DNA of 64,000 nucleotides from Clostridium sp. BJN0013 (GCF_040939125.1 NZ_CP162495.1:2542001-2606000); one strand, 5' to 3'; positions 35,073 through 44,536 are shown, counted from the first letter of the stretch. Notes: generated by a model not told the origin, from the sequence alone. A program made the numbers and translations.

Positions 35073-37385
35073 TTATCTATTTGAAGAATATTTTTTAAGT
35101 TCTCTTTTGGCTGTATGAATTACAGTATTATAATCTCTTTCCATAAGGATTTCCACTGCATCCTTCAAATTAGACATACAATAAATATGAAAATTACCTT
35201 TTTCTATTTCTTTTTCCACATGATTTTTCAAGGCCAGACTTTTAATGTTGGAGTTTGGAATAAGCACTCCCTTCCCCTTAGTACTTTCTAATATTTTGCA
35301 TACTTTAAAAAAACCTTCTATTTTTTCATTTACTCCTCCTATAGGTTGAATTTCTCCAAACTGATTTATGGATCCTGTTACTGCTATATTTTGTTTTATT
35401 CCTATTTTAGTAAGTGAAGATATCATACTTATTATTTCAGCTACAGAAGCACTATCTCCATCTATTTGTCCATATACTTGTTCGAAGCTCAAATAAAAAT
35501 CCACAGAAATTTTATCATAACCTCCAGTTAATCTTTTTATATAGCCTTTAAGAATATTTATAGCTTTATTGTGAATTTTACCACTTAAATCACTTTCCTT
35601 TTGTACATCTATAATATCTCCATTACCTTTTAAACAAGTACACGTTATTTTTATAGGTTTACCAAAGCTAAAATATCCTGTGTTAATAATAGACAAACCA
35701 TTTATCTGTCCTATCACTTTCCCAGTTACATTTATAAATATCTGTCCTCCTCTATACATATCTATAACTCGCTTTTCTATTAATTCTTCCTCATAGGCCG
35801 TATTTATAATATCTGTTCCAGTTATAATTTTTCTTCCTTCTTTTATCACCCTATTATCTGAAATCATTAGAATTCTTTCCAATTCATAATCATCCATAAA
35901 CAATTTATCTCTATTTTCAGCTTTTCTTGACAAAAATTTTGCCAGCTCTTTTATACCCTCCTCATCCACATCATGAAGTTTATTATTTCTGCATATGGAA
36001 AACAATCTTCCTAAAAAAGATATTTTTGTTTCTTTATTAATATTTAAAAGGGCATTATATTCTACCCTGATTTTAAATATCTTTTTGAAATCTTCATCGT
36101 AACTATATAATAAATCATAGGTATTATAATCTCCTATGAGTATTATTTTTTCACTAAATTTTATAGGTTCTGGTTTTAATCCACCTAAAGATAATAATTC
36201 CAAATATCCCCTATCATAGTTTAGATCAATTTTACCGCTTATAATAGATTTTTCTAAATAGTAATAAGCTGATTTATTGTTTAAAAGGCTGCTTACCCTG
36301 AGTATTAAGCAGCCTCCGTTTGCCTTTAAAAGAGACCCTGGCCTTATAAGATTTACCCCTGTAGTATAGGTTCCATTTATATTTTCATATTCCACACTTC
36401 CAAGTAAATTATTTAAATTTGGATCCTCTTCAAAAATTATAGGTGGTTCCTCATTTTCGCTATTATCCACCAGTACATTTACCGAATATTTATAAATTAT
36501 CTTTGATATATTATCCTTATCATCTTCATAGCTTATAGAATATATATCCTTTATTTCATTTTCTATATTATTGCATACCTGACCTAGAAATTCTAAAGCT
36601 TCATTATCTTCTTTAAATAATTTTAAACACTCTTTTTTTATCTCTTCTGTTTCTTTTTCATAATAGCTATTTATAATAAATTTAATTTTTTCAATTTGAC
36701 CAAGTTCTATATTCTTTAATTCTTCCAGTACTTCTTCTGAACTAGTTTTTAGTATATTTACCTTATTTATTATATTTTCTTTTTCTTTCATTCCTAACAT
36801 TTCATATTCACTTTCGTTCATCATTTCCCCATTTTGTTTCAAAGGAATAAAATTAAAACCATTTTCACTGACCTTTAAGGTGAATCCTTCCTTTTGAGAT
36901 ATTTCCAAAATTTTATTTATTAATCTGCTTCTTTTTTTCTGGAGTTCCTCTACCAAGACTTCTTTTTCTGAATAAGAAGAACCATTATAAAATTCATAGG
37001 TACATTCAAAATACTTTTTTTGCACCTTTTTTAACATAAGTTTTAATTTTTTTCCTTTACCTGCAGTTAAAAATAATACTTTGGGCTTTTTTATATCTTT
37101 TACTACCACATAACATATATCTTGCAAAGGACTTTTATTTTCTATAGTACTTTTTATAAACTCCATAATATTCTCAAGTTTATCTCTGGAAAAATCATCT
37201 ACAAGATATATATTGTATCCTTCTTTATTTATTTTTAATGCCATGTCAATCTTTTCATATACTTCTTTATATTCAGGTATAAACCTAAATGTTTTGTTTA
37301 TATCATCTTTATTCTTATGAACAAAATCAGTATCATATAATCTAAAATTATATATAATTTTTTCTTTAGACAACTCCCTATCCAT
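35073..37385 (-). CDS. Lon-like protease with degenerate ATPase motifs
   Basis: The 770-residue protein ends in a Lon-type protease domain with the catalytic dyad visible as GDSASVAE (Ser645) and GVNEKIEG (Lys688). The N-terminal and middle parts follow the LonB/LonC-like family (AAA_32 type): RFIPEYKEVYEKIDMALK, GYNIYLVDD, KANGGCLIL, KIILIGDYNTYDLL. Where relatives have a P-loop after GYNI, this protein reads LVDDFSRDKLEN (61-72), with no GxxGxGK[TS]. The Walker B acid after NGG-LIL is Arg363. It probably no longer hydrolyses ATP while keeping peptidase residues. Soluble, no membrane segment. Confidence 0.85.
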   Translation of the reverse strand: MDRELSKEKIIYNFRLYDTDFVHKNKDDINKTFRFIPEYKEVYEKIDMALKINKEGYNIYLVDDFSRDKLENIMEFIKSTIENKSPLQDICYVVVKDIKKPKVLFLTAGKGKKLKLMLKKVQKKYFECTYEFYNGSSYSEKEVLVEELQKKRSRLINKILEISQKEGFTLKVSENGFNFIPLKQNGEMMNESEYEMLGMKEKENIINKVNILKTSSEEVLEELKNIELGQIEKIKFIINSYYEKETEEIKKECLKLFKEDNEALEFLGQVCNNIENEIKDIYSISYEDDKDNISKIIYKYSVNVLVDNSENEEPPIIFEEDPNLNNLLGSVEYENINGTYTTGVNLIRPGSLLKANGGCLILRVSSLLNNKSAYYYLEKSIISGKIDLNYDRGYLELLSLGGLKPEPIKFSEKIILIGDYNTYDLLYSYDEDFKKIFKIRVEYNALLNINKETKISFLGRLFSICRNNKLHDVDEEGIKELAKFLSRKAENRDKLFMDDYELERILMISDNRVIKEGRKIITGTDIINTAYEEELIEKRVIDMYRGGQIFINVTGKVIGQINGLSIINTGYFSFGKPIKITCTCLKGNGDIIDVQKESDLSGKIHNKAINILKGYIKRLTGGYDKISVDFYLSFEQVYGQIDGDSASVAEIISMISSLTKIGIKQNIAVTGSINQFGEIQPIGGVNEKIEGFFKVCKILESTKGKGVLIPNSNIKSLALKNHVEKEIEKGNFHIYCMSNLKDAVEILMERDYNTVIHTAKRELKKYSSNR

Positions 37386-37583
37386 ATCTCTTCCCCCTTT
37401 TTAGCTACTTAATATAATAATATTCTTAAAAACTTATTTAGGAACGAAAATGAAAAATAAGTATATATAAAACTTATGTGGAAACTATAATTAAGAATAA
37501 ACAGTTATATTTCAAAAATATACATAACTATGGTATAATATAATAAAATTTTGTCTGTTATTTCTGTTGAATATTCAGCCTTA

Positions 37584-37739
37584 ATATCAAGTTATTCTTA
37601 GATTGAACTGGATTTTTCCATAAGAGAGATACCTTTTCCATCTAAATCTTAGAAGAACTTATCCAATGGTACACCAATACCTATTCCCCACTTTGAAGAA
37701 ACTGGGGCATTAAGCAGAAAGGGGTACCCTTAGGATAAA
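37584..37739 (+). repeat. Dispersed two-module repeat, copy R4 (nearly full length, 156 bp)
   Basis: Module A starts ATATCAAGTTATTCTTAG and ends AAGAACTTATCC; the two 24-base arms pair at about 19 positions. Module B has CCCCACTTTGAAGAAACTGGGG, a perfect CCCCA/TGGGG hairpin, then AAAGGGGTACCCTT and GGATAAA. TTATCC at the end of module A can pair with the final GGATAA. The copy ends 28 bases before the next gene's ATG, so it probably lies in that gene's leader; the rest of the 382-base gap has no gene. Confidence 0.82.
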
Positions 37740-37767
37740 AATAAAGTAATAAAGGGGTTAATATTAT

Positions 37768-38172
37768 ATGAGTTTTAAAGAAAAGATTGCACAATACTAT
37801 ACAAAATCCTATTTAAAAAAATATGGGGATAGATTAACTCAGATACAAGGTACCGTAGTGTCTGTTAAGATAGCCAGAAAAACTATATTATGGATATTTA
37901 ATAAACTAACAGTAACTCTTTTAGTAAGACCTGAGAGAAGTAAAAATATAGTAAAGTGTTCTTATATCAGAAAGAAATGGTTTAAAAAACCAGAATTTAT
38001 ACCTATAAATCAGGGGAATTTAGTCTTAGTTCAAGGTCTTAAAGGAAAAAAAGGAAAAGCAAATAGAGAAAGTTTAGACCTTATAAACATACGAAATATA
38101 ACTTCTAAGAAAGATTTAATACCTATAGAAGGTAAAATGCCTAAAGTACAAAAAATAAAGAGATTTAAATAA
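37768..38172 (+). CDS. Small basic protein of unknown function
   Basis: The 134-residue protein is Lys/Arg-rich (for example KLTVTLLVRPERSKN, FKKPEFIPINQGNLVLVQGLKGKKGK) with alternating beta-strand patterns that could form a compact OB- or SH3-like barrel, but I recognise no family. It has no signal or membrane segment. AAAGGGG lies upstream of the ATG. It sits just after repeat R4 and is closed by a 17-bp terminator hairpin, so it is a single-gene transcript. RNA or DNA binding would suit the charge, but this is a guess. Confidence 0.65.
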   Translation: MSFKEKIAQYYTKSYLKKYGDRLTQIQGTVVSVKIARKTILWIFNKLTVTLLVRPERSKNIVKCSYIRKKWFKKPEFIPINQGNLVLVQGLKGKKGKANRESLDLINIRNITSKKDLIPIEGKMPKVQKIKRFK

Positions 38173-38210
38173 CAAATGCAGGAATTGAAAAAACAATTCC
38201 TGCATTTGTT
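38171..38210 (+). terminator. Bidirectional terminator between two convergent genes
   Basis: A perfect 17-bp inverted repeat, AACAAATGCAGGAATTG and CAATTCCTGCATTTGTT, with a six-A loop. It touches the last bases of the basic protein gene and ends beside the P-ATPase stop, serving both. Confidence 0.85.
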
Positions 38211-40749
38211 ATTTAAAATATAAATATATGCCATTAATAAATGCAATTATACCAGAAAAGAATAGAACTATAAGCCACTGTGCAATACCTAATGGGGATG
38301 TATGAAATACTCCCTGAAGAAATGGCATATAGAGTATACATAAGAGCATAAAAATAGATGTAGCTACTGCACCTAAAAGATAAATATTAGTAAATAGACT
38401 TATTTCAAATAAAGAGTGATTTTCTGATCTGCATTCAAATACATGTATAAGCTGTGATATTATAAGAGTACAAAGAGCTATAGTTCTTGAAGTTTTAAGT
38501 CCAAATCCTAAATAAAGCCCTATTACAAATGCAAGTACCGTACAAACTCCAATTAATGCTCCTCTTACAATTATCTTTTCACTAAGTCCTCTGGCAAATA
38601 TGCTTTCATCTTTAGCTCTTGGTTTATCTCTCATTATATCTCCCTGTGGTGGATCTACGCCAAGAGCTATAGCAGGAAGCCCGTCTGTAGCTAAATTTAC
38701 CATTAATATTTGTATAGGCAGCAGCGGAGTATCTAAATAAAACAAAGAAGTTAAAAACATAGTTAAAACTTCCCCTAGATTACAGGACAGTAGATATCTT
38801 ATAAACTTTCTTATATTATTATAAATTACCCTACCCTCTTCCACAGCAGATACTATAGTTGTAAAGTTATCATCCAGCAGTATCATAGAAGATGCCTCTT
38901 TAGTTACATCTGTTCCTGAAATACCCATGCAAATTCCTATATCCGCCTCTTTCACAGCTGGAGCATCATTTACCCCGTCCCCTGTCATGGCAACAATATT
39001 GTTTTTAGATTTAAAAGCTTTAACTATTCTCAATTTATGACCTGGGTTAACTCTGGCAAATATAGATATATCATTTACTTTACCTGAAAGCTGTTTATCG
39101 CTTAGCTTGTCTAATTCTTCTCCTGTTATAACTTCCGATTGACTTTTGCATATGTTCAATTCTTTTCCTATGGCAAAAGCTGTATTTTTATGATCTCCTG
39201 TTATCATAACTGGTCTTATACCTGCCAGTTTACATTTTAATACAGCATCTTTTGCTTCACTTCTAGGAGGATCTATAATTCCAGCCACTCCTATAAAGAT
39301 TAAATTATTTTCAAGAGATCTATTGGCATAAACTTCTTTATCCTTATAGGCACATGCTATACATCTAAGTGCATCAAAGGACATATTTTCTACTGACTTT
39401 AAAGCCCTATTTTTTTCAATGGATGTAAAGAGTTTTATTTGTCCCTTATCTAGTATATATTTGCATTTATTTATTACCCTCTCTGGTGCTCCTTTTACAT
39501 AACATACCTTCTTTAAACCTTCCTTCACTATAACAGACATCATTTTTCTATCTGAATCAAAAGGTATGTCATAAATCCTTTTAGCCTTATCTAGAAAATC
39601 CTTTAAAGATTTACCTTCTTTAAAAAAAGCTTTTATAAGAGCCGTTTCCGTAGGATCTCCCATAAGTGCCTCTGAAATATTTTTTTTCTTAGGATCAAAA
39701 TTAGAGTCATTACAATATGTAAAAGCTTTTTTCATAAGAATATTTTCCGGCAAACTACTTTTTTCTGACTTGTGTACTTTTCCATTAAAATATAAAGCTT
39801 TAACAGTCATTTTATTTTCAGTAAGAGTTCCTGTCTTGTCACTACAAATTATAGAAGTACATCCTAATGTCTCTACTGCAGGCAATTTTCTCACTAGAGC
39901 ATTTCTTTTTAACATCCTGGATACTCCAAGGGCAAGTGCCACTGTGACTATAGCTGTAAGACCTTCTGGAATAGCTGCTACAGCTAAACTCACTCCTACT
40001 AAAAACATCTCATATTTATCCTGCCCTCTCCACATACCAGTTAAAGTCACCATAACACATATGACGATACATATTACAACTAGTACTTTTCCTAAAGAGG
40101 AAAGTTTTTCCTTAAGAGGTGATCTCTCTTTTTCAATATTCTGAAGCATACCTGCTATCTTTCCCATCTCTGTATCCATACCAGTTGCTATCACCTTGGC
40201 TTTAGCCTTTCCTTTAACAACTATAGTACCCATATATATAGAATTATTTTTACCTGAAATACTTTTTTCTACCCCTAAGGATTCTCCTGTCAAAATAGAT
40301 TCATCTACCATAAAATTCCCTTCAGATATTAAAATACAATCTGCAGGTACTTTATCTCCTGTTTCCAACAATACTACGTCTCCTATAACCAACTCCTTGG
40401 CATTTATAACCTTTAATTTACCATTTCTAATCACTTTTGATGTAGGAGAAGCCAATTCTTTTAATGCTTCTAAGGACTTCTCTGTTTTAAATTCCTGCAC
40501 AAACCCTAATATGGCATTCATAATTACAATAATAAGTATGGTTATTGCATCTGCTTTCTCTCCTATAAATCCAGATATTATAGTAGCTACTATAAGAATC
40601 CATGTTATAAAATCATTAAATTGGGAAAAAAATATTTTTATTGAGGATATTCTTTTTTTATTTTCTAGTACATTGGCACCATACTTTTTAAGTCTTCTCT
40701 CTGCTTCCCCTTGAGTTAATCCATTTTCTAATTCTCTCTCATCTACCAA
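38209..40749 (-). CDS. P2-type cation ATPase, calcium-transporting type
   Basis: The 846-residue pump has the phosphorylation motif SDKTGTLT (Asp304), the TGES actuator motif (154-157), the PEGL turn of helix M4 (AAIPEGLTAIV, about 259-264), TGDGVNDAPA, and about ten membrane helices. The N-terminal cation-ATPase domain (GLTQGEAERRLKKYG) and the PMCA/SERCA-like C-terminus make it P2A/P2B type, so Ca2+ export is most likely. The first codon is TTG after GGAGGG. No regulator is adjacent. Confidence 0.93.
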   Translation of the reverse strand: MVDERELENGLTQGEAERRLKKYGANVLENKKRISSIKIFFSQFNDFITWILIVATIISGFIGEKADAITILIIVIMNAILGFVQEFKTEKSLEALKELASPTSKVIRNGKLKVINAKELVIGDVVLLETGDKVPADCILISEGNFMVDESILTGESLGVEKSISGKNNSIYMGTIVVKGKAKAKVIATGMDTEMGKIAGMLQNIEKERSPLKEKLSSLGKVLVVICIVICVMVTLTGMWRGQDKYEMFLVGVSLAVAAIPEGLTAIVTVALALGVSRMLKRNALVRKLPAVETLGCTSIICSDKTGTLTENKMTVKALYFNGKVHKSEKSSLPENILMKKAFTYCNDSNFDPKKKNISEALMGDPTETALIKAFFKEGKSLKDFLDKAKRIYDIPFDSDRKMMSVIVKEGLKKVCYVKGAPERVINKCKYILDKGQIKLFTSIEKNRALKSVENMSFDALRCIACAYKDKEVYANRSLENNLIFIGVAGIIDPPRSEAKDAVLKCKLAGIRPVMITGDHKNTAFAIGKELNICKSQSEVITGEELDKLSDKQLSGKVNDISIFARVNPGHKLRIVKAFKSKNNIVAMTGDGVNDAPAVKEADIGICMGISGTDVTKEASSMILLDDNFTTIVSAVEEGRVIYNNIRKFIRYLLSCNLGEVLTMFLTSLFYLDTPLLPIQILMVNLATDGLPAIALGVDPPQGDIMRDKPRAKDESIFARGLSEKIIVRGALIGVCTVLAFVIGLYLGFGLKTSRTIALCTLIISQLIHVFECRSENHSLFEISLFTNIYLLGAVATSIFMLLCILYMPFLQGVFHTSPLGIAQWLIVLFFSGIIAFINGIYLYFK

Positions 40750-41026
40750 TTCTATCCCTCCAGGACATTCATTTTATACAACTAATATATGCCCTTTTCA
40801 TCTTATATTATGACAGAATAATCTTTTATTTATCTGAAAGCTATCATACAGCCAACTTCACCTAAATCTAAAAATTATTCTATATTCAAGTCATTGTGAT
40901 ACACTTGATTAACATTAGATATAATAGAAGTATTTATATCATAATAGTGTAGCCTATAATTATTATATGTAGATAATTAGATGGAGTTTTGCTATAATAT
41001 TATTGTTTATATATTAGGGTGTGTCT

Positions 41027-41894
41027 GAAAACTAAATATTGCGAAAGAAGCGAGTTTTAGGTAAAATAAGATAAAAAACTCGGAGGGTGCAAATATGTCA
41101 CAGAAGCGTTATGAAATATCAGATGAACAATGGGATCAAATAAAAAACTTAATTCCAATAGCAAAAACAGGACGACCTCCAAAAGACAACCGACTTATAT
41201 TTAATGCCATACTATGGATTGCAAGAAGTGGTGCAGCATGGCGTGATTTACCAGAACGCTTCGGTTCATGGAAAACTGTATACAGTCGTTTTTGTAAGTG
41301 GCGTAACGATGGTACTTTATTAACAATTTTTAAAGAGTTAACCTCAGATGCAGATTATGAAAATTTAAGCATTGATTCAACATGTATAAAAGCCCACCAG
41401 CACAGTGCTGGTGCTAAAAAGGGGCTGTAAACAGCGAAACAAAACAGCATATTGGACTGAGTCGCGGCGGACATACAACAAAAATTCATGCAGTTGTTGA
41501 TGGACTTGGCAATCCAATCCATTTTCAATTATCATCTGGCAATCTACACGACAGTACACAGGCCGTAGATGTTCTTTCCAACGTTGATATAGAAGGCAGC
41601 AATATCCTGGCAGATAAGGCATATGGCACAAATGAAATTAGAGAATATATTACTTCAAAGAAATCCTCATATACTATTCCACCAAAATCAAATGTAAGAG
41701 AACCATGGAATTGTGACTGGTGGCTGTACAAGGAACGTCATTTAGTTGAATGTTTCTTTAACAAAATCAAACATTTTAGAAGAATTGCAACTCGTTATGA
41801 CAAGCTTGCTGATTCTTTCCTTGCTTTTGTTTATATTGCTGCTATTTTTATTTTATCTAAGTAATTTATTGTTGCATTGTTTTCAGACACACCC
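41027..41894 (+). mobile_element. IS5-like insertion sequence, complete, 868 bp
   Basis: Perfect 16-bp terminal inverted repeats GGGTGTGTCTGAAAAC (41027-41042 and 41879-41894) bound a two-frame transposase gene. The flanks read TTA on the left and TAA on the right, so the duplicated target is probably just TA; that is uncertain. Size, ends and frame arrangement fit the IS427 subgroup of IS5. It lies 58 bases ahead of ppaC. Confidence 0.88.
41095..41864 (+). CDS. IS5-family transposase made by -1 frameshifting
   Basis: The first frame (41095-41430, 111 residues) holds the helix-turn-helix start and the first DDE Asp (Asp94 in IDSTCIKAH). It ends in KKGL. The -1 frame, open from 41418 to 41864, continues AVNSETKQHIGLSRGGHTT with the second Asp in ILADKAYG and the Glu in HLVECFFNKIKHFRRI. 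The slippery heptamer A-AAG-GGG at 41418-41424 would allow both tRNAs to re-pair after a one-base slip. Together the frames give about 256 residues, complete. Both frames are otherwise intact. Confidence 0.88.
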
Positions 41895-41952
41895 TAATAA
41901 ACCATATTCAGATAATATTTTATTTATTTGTTTATATTAGGAGGAAAAATTC

Positions 41953-43587
41953 ATGAACGACATTATATACATAACGGGACATAACAATCCAGATACGGAT
42001 TCTATATGCTCTTCCATAGCTTATGCAGAATTCAAAAATAAAACAGGTTTAAATGCAATCCCCATAAGATTAGGAGATATAAATAAAGAAACTCAATTTG
42101 TACTGGATTACTTCAATGTTAAACCTCAAAGGTTAATGACAAATGTTAAAGCTCAAATTTCAGATTTGGATATTGATAGTGTAAACCCTATATCCCCACA
42201 GACATCTTTAAAAACCGCCTGGTCCATGATAAGTAAAACCAGTGTAAAGACTCTTCCTGTTGTAGATGAAGAGGATAGACTAATAGGTATTGCATCTCAA
42301 TCAAATGTAACTTCTTATTATATGGACATATGGAATGCCAACATAATAGAAAAAAGTGGTACCACTCTTGAAAATATATTAGATACCCTTTCAGCTAAAT
42401 GTTTAAATACTTTTGATGAAAACTCCACATTTAATGGAAAGATTATAGTTGCTGCTATGCAGCCCGAAAGTATGACTGCTATGATAGAAGAAGGGGATAT
42501 AGTAATATGCGGTGATAGGCAGGATGCACAGGATGAAATACTAAATTCTAAAGCTTCCCTTATGATAATAACAGGCAACCATACTGTAGGTGAAGATATA
42601 ATAAAAAAAGCAGATGAAATGAAATGTACAATTATAGTCACTCCTTTTGATACCTTTACTACTTCCAGATTGATTCCCCAAAGTATTCCTGTAGGGTATG
42701 TTATGAAAAAGGATGATATATTATCTTTTAAAACTTATGACTTCATAGATAAAGTAAGAGAGGTTATGTTAAAAACCAGATACAGGAGTTATCCTGTGGT
42801 AGACTCTGAAAACAGGGTTGTAGGAAATATTTCCAGATACCATTTAATATCACAAAACAAGAAAAAAGTAATACTAGTAGATCACAATGAAAAAGCTCAG
42901 TCCGTTCAAGGACTTGAGGATGCAGAAATTCTTGAAATACTAGATCACCATAAAATAGGTGATGTAAAAACCGGTTCTCCTATATACTTTAGAAATGAAC
43001 CTGTAGGCTCTACGGGAACTATAGTAGCTTCAAGATTTTTTGAAAATGGAATAAGACCTTCTCAAAAAATTGCAGGACTTCTTTGTGCTGCTATAATTTC
43101 AGACACTTTACTATTTAAATCTCCCACTTCTACAGACTTAGATAAGATGATGCTAAAAAGATTATCAGCTATAGCCAGCATAGATCCTGAAGCTTTCGCA
43201 AAAGAAATGTTTAAAGCTTCTTCTTCTCTTAAAGGAAAGACCCCACAGGAAATATTAAATGAAGATTTTAAAACTTTTAATATTTCTGATGTCAAAGTAG
43301 GAGTCGGTCAGGTTCAAATTATGGATACTGAAGAATTCAAGTGCATGAGGCAGGATGTATTAGATTTTATGGAATTAAAATCTTCCGAAGAAGAATTCGG
43401 ACTTATAATACTTATGGTAACAGATATATTAAGAGAAGGTTCTGAACTCATAGCTGCAGGTGCACAAAAAGACATTGTTTCTAAAACTTTTGGAGTAAAT
43501 CTAATAGATAATGGGGCTTATGTACCAGGAATTTTATCAAGGAAAAAACAAGTTATACCACCTCTCACTGCAGCAATGTCTTCCTAA
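41953..43587 (+). CDS. ppaC: Mn-dependent inorganic pyrophosphatase with CBS regulatory domains
   Basis: The 544-residue family II pyrophosphatase begins IIYITGHNNPDTDSICSS (metal ligands His10, Asp14, Asp16), has VDHNEKAQ and ILDHHKIGD (DHH) and a C-terminal DHHA2 domain ending SRKKQVIPPL. Between them (about residues 70-300) lie two CBS domains with a DRTGG-like insert, which bind adenine nucleotides and tune activity. The enzyme hydrolyses PPi to drive biosynthesis. AGGAGG lies upstream of the ATG. The intact IS5-like element ends 58 bases before the start codon and may have displaced or supplied its promoter. Confidence 0.94.
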   Translation: MNDIIYITGHNNPDTDSICSSIAYAEFKNKTGLNAIPIRLGDINKETQFVLDYFNVKPQRLMTNVKAQISDLDIDSVNPISPQTSLKTAWSMISKTSVKTLPVVDEEDRLIGIASQSNVTSYYMDIWNANIIEKSGTTLENILDTLSAKCLNTFDENSTFNGKIIVAAMQPESMTAMIEEGDIVICGDRQDAQDEILNSKASLMIITGNHTVGEDIIKKADEMKCTIIVTPFDTFTTSRLIPQSIPVGYVMKKDDILSFKTYDFIDKVREVMLKTRYRSYPVVDSENRVVGNISRYHLISQNKKKVILVDHNEKAQSVQGLEDAEILEILDHHKIGDVKTGSPIYFRNEPVGSTGTIVASRFFENGIRPSQKIAGLLCAAIISDTLLFKSPTSTDLDKMMLKRLSAIASIDPEAFAKEMFKASSSLKGKTPQEILNEDFKTFNISDVKVGVGQVQIMDTEEFKCMRQDVLDFMELKSSEEEFGLIILMVTDILREGSELIAAGAQKDIVSKTFGVNLIDNGAYVPGILSRKKQVIPPLTAAMSS

Positions 43588-43610
43588 AAAGAAAGAAATG
43601 TATAAAAAAA

Positions 43611-43645
43611 AATTTGCAGGTTGTTATAATAACCTGCATTATATT
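43611..43645 (+). terminator. Terminator between ppaC and the PilZ gene
   Basis: TGCAGGTT gttataat AACCTGCA with A-rich sequence before and T-rich after. It serves the convergent ppaC and PilZ genes. Confidence 0.8.
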
Positions 43646-44317
43646 TTAATCCTGCTTTGCACCTTTTCTTATATGTTCTCTCATTATTTGAAACAGTCCT
43701 CTTATTATTTTTTCCCTACTTACTCTATCCAATTCTACAAAAGATACTCCACATATTAATTTTTTATTTTCTTTATTCTCATAAATTCTAACCAATTTTC
43801 CTTTTACATCCAATCTATCATTTACAAGAGGAAGTGTTATAATAATTTTATCTCCCAGCTTTAATTTATCTTTTAAACTGACATCTACAGCAAATTTCAT
43901 TCCTCCACCACTCATATCTAAAGAGCATGCTTTAAATACCTCTACTTGATCATTTAAATTATTTAAACTTTTTTCTACAGGAATTAATGCACATAATATA
44001 TCTAAAATTAAGGGTACCCTTACAAAATTTCTTCTTTGAAAAAGTTCTACTTTTTCCGGTTTTTTTAACATTATTATAAGTATTTTCTCTATTTTACGTC
44101 CAATAACCACCGTATAAAATTTATATATGTTTTTTCCCTCATAGTATATTCCCTCCACTCTATCTCCCTTCTGGAGAGACATATACTTATGGTTACATAC
44201 TGGCACACTTATACCTATATGTTCTTCTGATACATCCTGAATATTACTTTTATATATTTCGCCACCATCATCTATTTCAATTCTATTGTTAATTATAAAC
44301 TCAACTTTGCATTTCAT
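43646..44317 (-). CDS. PilZ-domain protein of the YcgR type
   Basis: The 223-residue protein has an N-terminal YcgR-like domain and a C-terminal PilZ domain with the c-di-GMP motif QRRNFVRVP and CSLDMSGGGM. In relatives c-di-GMP-bound YcgR slows the flagellar motor, so its place near the end of the flagellar cluster fits a motility brake. It is separated from the flagellar genes by an acidic-protein gene and a terminator, so it may be expressed on its own. Confidence 0.92.
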   Translation of the reverse strand: MKCKVEFIINNRIEIDDGGEIYKSNIQDVSEEHIGISVPVCNHKYMSLQKGDRVEGIYYEGKNIYKFYTVVIGRKIEKILIIMLKKPEKVELFQRRNFVRVPLILDILCALIPVEKSLNNLNDQVEVFKACSLDMSGGGMKFAVDVSLKDKLKLGDKIIITLPLVNDRLDVKGKLVRIYENKENKKLICGVSFVELDRVSREKIIRGLFQIMREHIRKGAKQD

Positions 44318-44493
44318 CTTACCTCTTCTCCTTACAAAAATTATAAAAGAACATTAAAAATTTTTCTAATAAACTCTTTATTATTATATCACTGTACTTT
44401 AACTGTTTGTATACATTTATTTGTTATTTTTTAATTTACTATTAAAAACACAGTATAAAAATATAATTAAAAATTACATATAATAATGAATAA

Positions 44494-44528
44494 AAGGCCT
44501 GAAAGCAATATATACTTTTTCAGGCCTT
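44494..44528 (-). terminator. Terminator downstream of the acidic-protein gene
   Basis: AAGGCCTGAAA ... TTTCAGGCCTT, 11-bp perfect stem with A/T-rich edges, just past the stop of the acidic gene on the minus strand. Confidence 0.85.
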
Positions 44529-44536
44529 CTATATAA

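Noticed and set aside
40196-40714. Plus-strand frame of 172 codons opposite the P-type ATPase
   Set aside because: Lies wholly inside the conserved pump gene on the other strand; no ribosome site and no motif.
41746-41940. Third-frame open stretch at the end of the IS5-like element, running past its right end
   Set aside because: The true transposase frame (open 41418-41864) carries the DDE motifs; this frame crosses the terminal repeat and has no motif.
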